Origin: DATGEP01 sp035310125
GTDB lineage: Bacteria; Chloroflexota; Ktedonobacteria; Ktedonobacterales; JADMIN01
Assembly (NCBI GenBank): GCA_035310125.1
Contig: DATGEP010000021.1
Location: forward strand, 1-21,209
Direction: 5' to 3'
Length of the DNA stretch: 21,209 nt
Each line of letters opens with the position of its first letter. Position 1 is the stretch's first letter. The notes under the pieces were generated by a model. The model did not search any database. It saw only the letters and a program-made list of their open reading frames with translations, and was not told the DNA's origin. The position numbers were made by a program, and so were the translations under genes. Positions 8,508 through 15,410 of this stretch are shown here, piece by piece.

Positions 8508-9548
8508 ATGAGTTGGTTCGGGCAGGGAAAAAGCAAAGACGACGGCACAGCGGGGAGCAATGGAAACAAATCTGGCGATCAGAAGGAATTGTTTCTGCCG
8601 GGTGCGGTTGCGGACGACTCGCTTACTGAGGGACGTGGATTTGTCCTGCTCGGAGGTGCGCAGCAAAGTGGGGAGGTGACGCAGGTATCAGTCGGCGACG
8701 ACGGGCGCAGCTACGTGGCGTCGGGGGGACGCCGTCATCTTGCCGAGGTACCCGACCTGCTTCCCAAAGACGATCAAGAGATTCACCGGCTGGATTTCCA
8801 GCACCATCTGTTGCGTTACACCATGCGCGGCAATTTCGCGGCACCCATCAGCCAACCGACAAGTATTCTGGATGTGGGTTGTGGCACTGGGCGGTGGGCT
8901 ATCGAGATGGCCGGATTGTTTCCTACGGCGAATGTGATCGGCCTTGACATCGTGCCGCCATCTACCCGTGTGCCAGGCTACGCAGAGCGCCTACCAGAAA
9001 ACTTCTTGTTCGTGAATGGCAACGTTTTCGAACGGCTGCCTTTCTCAGATGGCAGCTTCGATTTCGTGCACATGCGACTGCTCTTCACCGCCATTCCAGC
9101 ACAGCGCTGGCCGCAGGTGCTGCGCGAGCTGGTTCGCATCACGCGCGCCGGTGGCTGGGTGGAGCTCGTGGAAGGCGCGCTGCCGCGTAACGGTGGAGCG
9201 GCGATGGATGCGATTAACCAGTGGATCGCCGAAGTGAGTAACCGGCGCGGCATCAACGTGGAAATCGGTGCGCAGATTGGCGCGTTCTTACAGCAGGCTG
9301 GATTGACAGGTATTGTTTCCCGCGACATCTATCTTCCCATCGGGCGCTATGGCGGGCGGGCGGGCCAGATGACAGCCGCGGACACCTTCGCAATGTATGA
9401 GGGGCTGCGCTCGCTCGTTGCCGCGCAGGGCATCACCTCGCAGCAGGAGTTTGATCGCGCCCTTAGCGCGGCACGTATGGAGGTGGACGTCGGCGGGCGG
9501 CAGGCCGTGCGCCCCTTCTATCTCGCCTATGGCATGCGCAACTGGTAG
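8508..9548 (+). CDS. Class I SAM-dependent methyltransferase
   Basis: 346 residues from ATG at 8508, chosen for GGGAGG six bases upstream; the open frame runs further 5' but without a ribosome site. The first 60 residues are polar and likely disordered (GKSKDDGTAGSNGNKSGDQ). Next come LLPKDDQE (84-91) and RLDFQHHLLRY (94-104). The SAM-binding motif I, ILDVGCGTGRW, is at 120-130, with the acidic end of strand 2 at GLDI (145-148). PFSDGSFDFVHMRL carries motif II and GGWVELVEG motif III, then a family-specific C-terminal domain. The acceptor substrate cannot be read from the sequence; small molecules or quinone-like compounds are typical of this fold. It is a single-gene unit with its own promoter and terminator. 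The style is common in Ktedonobacteria (from memory). Confidence 0.88.
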   Translation: MSWFGQGKSKDDGTAGSNGNKSGDQKELFLPGAVADDSLTEGRGFVLLGGAQQSGEVTQVSVGDDGRSYVASGGRRHLAEVPDLLPKDDQEIHRLDFQHHLLRYTMRGNFAAPISQPTSILDVGCGTGRWAIEMAGLFPTANVIGLDIVPPSTRVPGYAERLPENFLFVNGNVFERLPFSDGSFDFVHMRLLFTAIPAQRWPQVLRELVRITRAGGWVELVEGALPRNGGAAMDAINQWIAEVSNRRGINVEIGAQIGAFLQQAGLTGIVSRDIYLPIGRYGGRAGQMTAADTFAMYEGLRSLVAAQGITSQQEFDRALSAARMEVDVGGRQAVRPFYLAYGMRNW

Positions 9549-9574
9549 CGGCGCTGGTCCGTTGCCTCACACGC

Positions 9575-9614
9575 AGCGCCCCCGCTCGATACATCGGCGG
9601 GGGCGCTTGTTTTT
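9575..9614 (+). terminator. Intrinsic terminator of the methyltransferase gene
   Basis: The arms AGCGCCCCCGC (9575-9585) and GCGGGGGCGCT (9597-9607) form a perfect 11-bp GC-rich stem with an 11-nt loop, followed at once by TGTTTTT. It lies 26 bases after the methyltransferase stop. Confidence 0.9.
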
Positions 9615-9668
9615 ACGCATTATCGTGGGTGAGATGCGTGCCATTGGTAGTAGTCCACATAGGGTTGC

Positions 9669-9722
9669 GAGGTGGAGCGGGCATTCCTGCCCGCTGGCCG
9701 ACAGGAATGTCGGCCCCACCTC
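9669..9722. repeat. Extragenic palindromic element folding as a perfect three-way junction
   Basis: The outer stem GAGGTGG (9669-9675) pairs with CCACCTC (9716-9722). Inside are two back-to-back hairpins with no spacer: AGCGGGCA-TTCC-TGCCCGCT (9676-9695) and GGCCGACA-GGAA-TGTCGGCC (9696-9715). Each has an 8-bp stem and a 4-nt loop. The loops TTCC and GGAA are complementary, so CATTCCTG and CAGGAATG can pair across the arms. The element sits between convergent genes and resembles REP/BIME-type repeats seen in many environmental genomes (from memory). It could limit read-through of the MFS transcript. Confidence 0.75.
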
Positions 9723-9747
9723 TCCCCACACCTGACTGGACTGATCA

Positions 9748-11298
9748 CTATGGCGCGATCACGTCCAGTCGCTTGCCGCGCGTAGAGATACCGAACTGAG
9801 CAATGATCGCCGCGACCACCAGGAACGCACCGATGAGCAGGAAGGCGTAGAGTACTCCATTCTGCTGGGTTCCCAGGTTCGGCAGCACAGAGTTGGCGAT
9901 GACAACCAGGCCAATGCCGCCGCCTACATGCCCGATACCGTCCACGATGCCGAAGCCTGTCGTTCGCGCCCGCGTGGGGAAGTTCTCCGTGGACCACGCA
10001 TACGTGATCGGTACCCAGATGTTGAACCCGAAGAACAGGATGATCGCGCCGGCGAACGCCAGAATCACCGCCCCTGTCACCTGTGGCCCCTGCGGACCAA
10101 TGGACGGCGCTTTCCCCGCTTCCGCGATCAAGATGCCGCCGATGAGTGTGAGCACCGCACCAATCGGCAGCCAGTATTTGCGCTCCAGCCGCTCGCCGAA
10201 GAAGTAGGCGAAGAGAGCGCAGGCGATGAACCCGAGCGTTCCGACCGCCGCGATCATGCCGGCCTCTGGCGGAATGTAACCAAGCGCGGCGAGTATCGTC
10301 GTGAGGCCAGCCGCGATAGAGTAGACCGTCACGTAGGCGAAGAGCCACATGATGAGCAACAGCAGCACACGACCCAGATACGTCGGACTGCTGAAGATCT
10401 CCGCGAATGCCGTCTTGCCGGCTTCGGCCTGTACAGGCACTTCGTCCATTGCCTGTGGAAGCTGGGTGGCCCCGCCACCGGAGGCACGATTCTCCATGCG
10501 CCGCACCACGGCGTCGGCCTCCCGTACACGCCCTCGCGAGACGAGCCAACGCGGTGACTCTGGCAACTGTACGCGCAAGGCGATGCCGATGAGCGCGAGC
10601 GCGGCGCCCACGATGTACATGATGCGCCAGCCATTACCCATAAAGACACCAGTCTTCGGGTCAACCACCGCCTGAGCGAACGGCAGCCCAGCCGGGAATG
10701 TTCCCGCCGGTGTGGTGAGAATTAACCCAATCCAGATGCCCAGGAACGCGCCCAGGGCCGAGTTGATGAAGATCAGCGAGGTAAATTTGGCGCGACCATT
10801 GCGCGGGGCCACCTCGTTGATATACGTGTTGACGATGGCCAGGTCGGCGCCAATACCGATACCGGTAATCGTGCGGGCAACGATGAATGTGTTGTAGTCA
10901 CCGACGAACGCCGTGAACAGCGAGCCGATGCCCGTAATGATGAGTGTAACCAACAGCATGTCGCGCCGGCCGAAGCGGTCAGCCAGGGGGCTAAGGATCA
11001 GTGCGCCGACGACATACCCGATGAGGTTCCAGAGCACCGGAGCGCCGAGGAGTGACGAAGCTTCGACGGTTCCCGGCGGCAAGCTCGTAGCGCCAGGAGG
11101 CGGGCCAGCCAAACACCCGTGAACTATCTGGGTGCACGTCTGGATGAATGAGACGTTGATGTCGAAGATATCGAAGAACGTGAACAGGAAGCCCAGGCCG
11201 ATGATGAAAACGTACAGATAGGGAAGCGACCAGACCTGAATTCTGTCCTGCCGTGCGATGACTGCACTTGGACTGGCTGTCTGTGGATCTACCGACAT
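9748..11298 (-). CDS. MFS transporter, sugar/aromatic-acid porter type
   Basis: 516 residues from ATG at 11298 (MSVDPQTASPSAV), preceded by AAGGGGAAG. The frame stays open upstream to 11667, but that extension is Arg/Ser-rich and not transporter-like. About twelve hydrophobic segments are visible. MFS motif A is LADRFGRRDML (105-114), and the cytoplasmic PESPRWLVSRGR (246-257) is the motif of sugar porters and related metabolite/H+ symporters. The first helix contains FDIFDIN (42-48). A long 60-85 loop (TQIVHGCLAGPPPGATSL) faces outside. The gene is divergent from the IclR regulator and shares its promoter element, so uptake of the module's substrate, perhaps a phenolic acid, is inferred. Subfamily assignment alone would not prove an aromatic substrate. 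Confidence 0.88.
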   Translation of the reverse strand: MSVDPQTASPSAVIARQDRIQVWSLPYLYVFIIGLGFLFTFFDIFDINVSFIQTCTQIVHGCLAGPPPGATSLPPGTVEASSLLGAPVLWNLIGYVVGALILSPLADRFGRRDMLLVTLIITGIGSLFTAFVGDYNTFIVARTITGIGIGADLAIVNTYINEVAPRNGRAKFTSLIFINSALGAFLGIWIGLILTTPAGTFPAGLPFAQAVVDPKTGVFMGNGWRIMYIVGAALALIGIALRVQLPESPRWLVSRGRVREADAVVRRMENRASGGGATQLPQAMDEVPVQAEAGKTAFAEIFSSPTYLGRVLLLLIMWLFAYVTVYSIAAGLTTILAALGYIPPEAGMIAAVGTLGFIACALFAYFFGERLERKYWLPIGAVLTLIGGILIAEAGKAPSIGPQGPQVTGAVILAFAGAIILFFGFNIWVPITYAWSTENFPTRARTTGFGIVDGIGHVGGGIGLVVIANSVLPNLGTQQNGVLYAFLLIGAFLVVAAIIAQFGISTRGKRLDVIAP

Positions 11299-11924
11299 AC
11301 GGAATCTTCCCCTTACCGCAGTATTTACCACACCGCATGAGATCGGCTCGCGCCCAAAGATGCGGGAGATTCGGGTCGTCCCCTCGCTCGTTGCACCCCA
11401 GTTCGCGTCAGCCGGACTCACTTCGATGCAGTCTCGTCCTCGAATTGTCGTATCGGACGCCACCGAAACGGCGGGCATTCCGCACCGGGCGGGGCGCTCC
11501 GATCGGGCGCTGGCTGTGCAACCTCCTTTCGCTGCAAGTGACGGGCTGTTCGGCAAGTTGAACGAGCCGTTCCGTGATGTGAACCGTTTGCCCGTAGACA
11601 TACGCATTGTCAAGTGGCGATCATGGTTACGCCGTCGCCGTGCCGGTTCATGCCGGCTTTCTCTCACGCCATTCGTACGCTAGGGAATATCCAGCTTGCT
11701 TGGCATGGTCGAGTGTCTCAAGAGCGTTACTGCGCCTGCATCCGCCACCACCGCCAGTTTGCAGGATATACCAAACCTTGTCAAGACCACTCAATATGTT
11801 GCCGTTCTTTTCAGCTAGTAGGCGACCACAGCGTTACGCGATGCAGCCAGCCAGCGGGTATCGATTCACCCTCCGCGCGGGATTCCCCCTTGACAACGTT
11901 CCAATCTTAGGGCAAACTGTTCAC
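11299..11924. other. 626-bp divergent control region between MFS and IclR genes
   Basis: No gene was recognised here, although frames stay open on both strands. It contains two oppositely oriented copies of a 47-bp promoter-like element (listed separately). It also holds an isolated strong Shine-Dalgarno-like AAAGGAGGT on the minus strand (11529-11521) with no ATG or GTG at usable distance. The predicted MFS leader is about 280 nt long, unusually long compared with the IclR transcript. Confidence 0.6.
11567..11613 (-). promoter_or_regulatory. Promoter/operator element for the MFS gene (minus-strand copy of 47-bp repeat)
   Basis: Read on the minus strand it begins TTGACAA (11613), then a variable spacer, GGGCAAAC, GTTCACAT and GAACGG (ends 11567). 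It matches the plus-strand copy at 11890-11936 at 35 of 47 positions by hand count, and at 24 of the last 27. TTGACA is the -35 box; the -10 position reads CAAACG, which is poor and suggests activator dependence. GTTC-N8-GAAC within it is a candidate IclR-family half-site pair. Confidence 0.6.
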
Positions 11925-11936
11925 ATGACAGAACGG
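11890..11936 (+). promoter_or_regulatory. Promoter/operator element of the IclR gene (plus-strand copy of 47-bp repeat)
   Basis: TTGACA (11890-11895), a 17-bp spacer and a weak -10 CAAACT (11913-11918) place the transcription start near 11925. That is the A of the IclR ATG, so the mRNA is probably leaderless. The candidate operator GTTCACATGACAGAAC (11919-11934) covers the start codon, which suggests autoregulation. Confidence 0.6.
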
Positions 11937-12749
11937 GCGGTTCAGAATGCCGAACAATTTGGCGCGGAATCCGCTCCGCCAGGCTCCGCACCGGCGCCGA
12001 TGGTTGAGCGTGCCTTTCGTGTCCTGGATGCGCTTGGCTCTGCTGATGAAAACCTGGGGCTCTCCGAGATGGCCCGCATGCTGGGTATGAGCAAGGGCAG
12101 CATGCACGGCTTGCTCAAGACGCTAGAAGCCGCTGGAGTCGTGGAGCAATCTGAGGACCGCCGCTATACGCTGGGGCCTCGGATCTACGATCTCGCCCAG
12201 GCTTACGCACGACGCGCGGGGCTGCGCCGCTTCGCACTGCCTGCGATGGAGCGTCTCGCGGCCAGTCTTGGCGAGACCATCCTGCTGGGCCGTGTCGAAC
12301 AGGACGCGGTGCGCATTATCGAGCGTGTTGAGGCGCGCGGCGAGCACACAACCTTGCGTCTATCCGCCGAGCACGGCACCCGCGTGCCACTGCTCGCGGC
12401 GGCGACGGGCCGCGTTGTGCTGGCAAGCTGGCCTGTCGCCCGGCGTGAAGACTATCTACGCACACATCCACTTCCACGTTTCACGATCCACTCGCTCGCC
12501 GACGCGGCCCCGTACCTTGCGGGCGTACTGGAAACCGAGCGCACGGGTATTGGTATTGACCGCGAGCAGTATCTGATCGGTATCAATGCGGTCGCCGCGC
12601 CGATTCGTGGTGCTGGAGACGTTCTGCTCGCCGTGCTGTGGGCAGTCGGCTTCAGCGCCCGTTTTAGCGGGAGCGCGCTAGAGCGAGCGGGCGAGGAAGT
12701 GCGTGCGGAGGCCGAAATCATCTCACATGCCCTTGGTGTCGAGCGCTAA
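11925..12749 (+). CDS. IclR-family transcriptional regulator
   Basis: 274 residues from ATG at 11925, the usual family length. There is no ribosome site, but a promoter -35/-10 pair puts transcription start at the ATG, consistent with a leaderless message. An alternative start is the Met at residue 26 (MVERAFRVLDAL), where the conserved family homology begins. The winged helix-turn-helix spans about 26-85 with recognition region LSEMARMLGMSKGSMHGLLKTL-like spacing (46-67). The C-terminal GAF-like effector domain runs from about 95 to 274 with GRVVLASW and GIGIDREQYLIGINAVAAPI. IclR proteins near aromatic catabolic genes usually sense the aromatic acid or its CoA ester. It is divergent from the MFS gene and directly upstream of the CoA ligase/oxidoreductase genes, so it is the likely local regulator. 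Confidence 0.92.
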   Translation: MTERAVQNAEQFGAESAPPGSAPAPMVERAFRVLDALGSADENLGLSEMARMLGMSKGSMHGLLKTLEAAGVVEQSEDRRYTLGPRIYDLAQAYARRAGLRRFALPAMERLAASLGETILLGRVEQDAVRIIERVEARGEHTTLRLSAEHGTRVPLLAAATGRVVLASWPVARREDYLRTHPLPRFTIHSLADAAPYLAGVLETERTGIGIDREQYLIGINAVAAPIRGAGDVLLAVLWAVGFSARFSGSALERAGEEVRAEAEIISHALGVER

Positions 12750-12836
12750 CCATGTGCCACATTCTCTCGTTCACAGAGAGGGAAGCCGCGGGAGTTCCCT
12801 GGATTTTGGACGTTGAAACGACAAGGAGCTGACGAC
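12750..12836 (+). promoter_or_regulatory. Leader of the CoA ligase/oxidoreductase operon, with small palindromes and a strong ribosome site
   Basis: The gap holds ATGTG-C-CACAT (12752-12762), a CTCTC/GAGAG hairpin (12764-12780) and GTTCACA (12769-12775). The last matches half of the 47-bp element's operator and could be another IclR contact. AAGGAG (12823-12828) stands eight bases before GTG at 12837 and decides the start of the next gene. No clear -35/-10 pair was found, so these genes may be transcribed with the regulator. Confidence 0.45.
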
Positions 12837-14144
12837 GTGTACTCCAGGCCTCTAGTGACTCCGGTGGAAACCGGCTTTCCCTCCCCGACGCTGCAAACCG
12901 CCAGCCGCGAGCAGATCGCGCACCATCAGATCAACCGGTTGCGTGCCGGGCTTACGGGGCTGCTGGCACACAATCCATTCTACCAGCGGAAGCTTGCCGG
13001 CTTCGATCCTCGCGATCTCAAGAGCCTGGGCGACCTCCGCCAATTACCCTTCACGAAGAAAAAGGAGCTAGCGGCCGACCAGCGCGACAACCCTCCATAC
13101 GGCACCAACATGACATTTCCGCTGCGAGACTATGTCCGGCTGCATCAGACATCCGGCACAACGGGCCAGCCGCTAAGGATTCTCGATACGACGGAAAGCT
13201 GGGACTGGTGGGCCGACTGCTGGACAACTATCTACCGCGCCGCCGGTGTCGGTAATCAGGATGTCGTCTTCCTCGCATTCTCCTTCGGCCCTTTCATTGG
13301 CTTCTGGTCGGCCTACGAAGGAGCCAAGCGCATCGGTGCGCTGGTAGTGCCTGGTGGAGGCCAAACGTCCATTCAACGACTCCAGACTATCCTCGCCACC
13401 AATACCACCGCGCTCATCTGCACGCCAACCTACGCGCTGCATCTCGCCGAGGTAGCCCGCGCCGAGGGCTTAGATATCGCCGCATCTAGCGTCCGCGTGA
13501 CCATCCACGCTGGCGAGCCAGGCGCATCCATCCCACACACGCGGCAGCGCATCGAAGAAGCTTGGGGCGCCCGCACCTACGATCATATTGGCATGACGGA
13601 GATGGGCGCTTATGGCTTTACCTGTTTGAACCAGGATAACGTCCATGTCAACGAGGCGGAGTTCATCGCGGAGATACTTGATCCACTGACCGGCGAGCCG
13701 GTAGCTGGCGGCGACATGGGCGAGCTGGTATTAACAAACCTAGGCCGCTGGGGTATGCCCGCCATCCGCTACCGTACCGGCGACCGGGTGCGGCGCGGTG
13801 TCGGTGAATGTCCTTGTGGACGCACGTACCTGACCTTGCCGGACGGTGTGCTAGGGCGGGCCGATGACATGCTCATCATTCGCGGCGTCAACGTCTACCC
13901 ATCGAGTATCGAGGATGCGTTGCGGGCGATACCCGATGTGCAGGAGTTCCGCATCACCGTCCGCAAGGCTAGCGAGCTGGATGAGATCGAGCTTGAAGTT
14001 GAATGCCCAGACGACGCTGTGCCCCGCGTCGAGACCATGCTGCGCCAGTCGCTGAGTCTGCGCATACCGGTGCGTGCCGTGCCGTCTGGCTCACTTCCTC
14101 GCTTCGAGCTCAAAGCTCACCGCCTCGTGGATAAAAGAGCATAA
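12837..14144 (+). CDS. PaaK-type aryl-CoA ligase (phenylacetate-CoA ligase family)
   Basis: 435 residues from GTG at 12837, chosen for the AAGGAG site; a TTG start at 12813 would add eight residues without support. The enzyme adenylates an aromatic or other carboxylic acid with ATP and forms the CoA thioester in the cytoplasm. The ATP loop is QTSGTTGQP (104-112). The IGMTEMG motif is at 251-257, the ribose-binding Asp in YRTGD at 315, a CPCGR metal-type motif at 325-329, GRADDMLIIRG at 340-350, and the catalytic Lys of the C-terminal subdomain is K426 (LPRFELK). Length matches PaaK (about 430-440). Substrate could be 4-hydroxybenzoate, benzoate or phenylacetate; context favours a hydroxybenzoate-type acid, which is inference. 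Twenty bases separate it from the next gene. Confidence 0.9.
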   Translation: MYSRPLVTPVETGFPSPTLQTASREQIAHHQINRLRAGLTGLLAHNPFYQRKLAGFDPRDLKSLGDLRQLPFTKKKELAADQRDNPPYGTNMTFPLRDYVRLHQTSGTTGQPLRILDTTESWDWWADCWTTIYRAAGVGNQDVVFLAFSFGPFIGFWSAYEGAKRIGALVVPGGGQTSIQRLQTILATNTTALICTPTYALHLAEVARAEGLDIAASSVRVTIHAGEPGASIPHTRQRIEEAWGARTYDHIGMTEMGAYGFTCLNQDNVHVNEAEFIAEILDPLTGEPVAGGDMGELVLTNLGRWGMPAIRYRTGDRVRRGVGECPCGRTYLTLPDGVLGRADDMLIIRGVNVYPSSIEDALRAIPDVQEFRITVRKASELDEIELEVECPDDAVPRVETMLRQSLSLRIPVRAVPSGSLPRFELKAHRLVDKRA

Positions 14145-14164
14145 CTGCAAAAGCGAGCTAGCAT

Positions 14165-14662
14165 ATGCACAAACAGCTAATGACCTTTCATGTCAATGGC
14201 GAGACGCAGCAGGTTGCCGCGTCGCCCACGCACACGCTCTTGGAGGCGCTGCGCGAAGAGATGGACCTTACCGGCACCAAACATGGCTGCGAGCTTGGTC
14301 ACTGCGGCGCGTGTACCGTCCTTGTGGACGGCAAGCCCGTGCTCTCGTGCCTCTTGCTCGCCATTGAAGCGCAAGACTGCGACATCATCACCGTCGAGGG
14401 ACTGGCGCATGAAAACACGCTGCACCCGCTGCAACAGGCATTCGCCGAGCGTGGCGCGGCGCAGTGCGGCTATTGCACGCCTGGCTTCCTCGTCAGCGGC
14501 GCGGCACTGCTGGCACACAATACCGACCCCACACGCGCCGAAATTCAGGCCGCACTAGCGGGAAATCTGTGCCGCTGCACCGGATACACGAAAATCATCG
14601 AAGCCGTTGAGCTTGCCGCGCGGCGCATGCGCGAAACCGCGAGTCTCACTGTGGATTCTTGA
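14165..14662 (+). CDS. hcrC: [2Fe-2S] subunit of 4-hydroxybenzoyl-CoA reductase-like molybdenum enzyme
   Basis: 165 residues. It carries electrons between the FAD and molybdenum subunits through two [2Fe-2S] clusters. The plant-type ferredoxin motif is C42-x4-C47-x2-C50-x11-C62 (GCELGHCGAC). The helical second cluster has C101-x2-C104 (QCGYCTPG) and C136-x-C138 (LCRCTGY). All eight ligands of the xanthine oxidase family are present. The ATG at 14165 has only a weak ribosome site; a second Met six codons in (14180) is a possible start. The sequence alone fits any member of the family. The hcrC name rests on the companion molybdenum and FAD subunits. Confidence 0.88.
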   Translation: MHKQLMTFHVNGETQQVAASPTHTLLEALREEMDLTGTKHGCELGHCGACTVLVDGKPVLSCLLLAIEAQDCDIITVEGLAHENTLHPLQQAFAERGAAQCGYCTPGFLVSGAALLAHNTDPTRAEIQAALAGNLCRCTGYTKIIEAVELAARRMRETASLTVDS

Positions 14663-14740
14663 TTCCGCGCGAACACGACCTCTTCCAGCCCGCGGCGAGC
14701 GCGGCGTAGACGAAGTCTCTCCATCATCCAGGAGCACCAC

Positions 14741-15391
14741 ATGTCGGACGATTTCGAACGCGAAGACCAGGACATCGAAACTGCACTCCATCTGCGGCCA
14801 CGCCACATTACCGACGAGCAATGGCGCCGGTTCCAGGGCTATATGGCCGAGATCTTCACAGCCTTTGGCATGGACATCAATACCCCTTCCACCCGCGACA
14901 CGCCCAGGCGGTTCATCAAAGCGATGTATGACGTAACGGAGGGCTACGAAGGCGATCCCAAAGTCATGACCGTCTTTCGCACCGAGTGTCGCGGTGGCCC
15001 GGACTGCGAGCTCAGCCAGATCGTCGAAGGACCCATCCAGGTCTACGGCCTCTGCGAGCACCATGCTCTGCCCATCTACGGCCACGCCTACATCGCCTAC
15101 ATTGCCCACGAGCACATTCTGGGCATCTCCAAACTCACCCGCGTCGTCCGCATTTTTTCCAAACGCTTTACCGTGCAGGAACGTGTGGGCCAGCGGATCG
15201 CGGATGCCCTCGACGCGATGCTCCAGCCGCACGGCGTCGCTGTCTACCTGGAGGCCCACCACTCCTGCACGCAGATGCGCGGCGTCCGCGAAACGGCGCC
15301 ACTCACCGCCACGACGTTCTGGCGCGGAGCCTACGAGACGAACGCTGCTCTGCGTGCCGAATTCCTCACCGCATGCGGCCTCCAACGGTGA
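14741..15391 (+). CDS. folE: GTP cyclohydrolase I
   Basis: 216 residues, close to E. coli FolE (about 222). It converts GTP to 7,8-dihydroneopterin triphosphate, the entry to folate and other pterins. Zinc ligands C105 and H108 lie in LCEHHALPIYG, and C176 lies in HHSCTQMRG. The substrate-binding region GISKLTRVVRIFSKRFTVQER (128-148) is intact, and DTPRRFIKAM (53-62) matches the family N-terminal helix. AGGAG lies six bases before the ATG. It is enclosed by the Fe-S subunit gene (78 nt upstream) and the molybdenum subunit gene (19 nt downstream), so it is co-expressed with the oxidoreductase. The reason is unclear: molybdopterin is made from GTP by MoaA, not FolE. Supply of tetrahydrofolate for one-carbon steps such as O-demethylation is one possibility. 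Confidence 0.93.
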   Translation: MSDDFEREDQDIETALHLRPRHITDEQWRRFQGYMAEIFTAFGMDINTPSTRDTPRRFIKAMYDVTEGYEGDPKVMTVFRTECRGGPDCELSQIVEGPIQVYGLCEHHALPIYGHAYIAYIAHEHILGISKLTRVVRIFSKRFTVQERVGQRIADALDAMLQPHGVAVYLEAHHSCTQMRGVRETAPLTATTFWRGAYETNAALRAEFLTACGLQR

Positions 15392-15410
15392 ATCTGAGAG
15401 GAGACCCTCT

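Noticed and set aside
9620..10549. Long reverse open frame (309 codons) overlapping the MFS gene
   Set aside because: It is a shadow of the MFS gene in another frame: composition is Arg/His/Cys-rich without domain motifs, and its end merely translates the palindromic repeat.
11607..11924. Upstream extension of the IclR frame to 380 residues
   Set aside because: The extension crosses both promoter elements and is not regulator-like. The start at 11925 gives the normal family length.
12813..12836. TTG start for the PaaK-type ligase
   Set aside because: AAGGAG lies inside this stretch at proper distance from GTG 12837, which makes the GTG the better start.
14994..15410. N-terminal extension of the Mo subunit frame to 913 residues
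   Set aside because: It overlaps folE in a different frame and is Ser/Arg-rich. The ATG at 15411 has a good ribosome site and the right family length.
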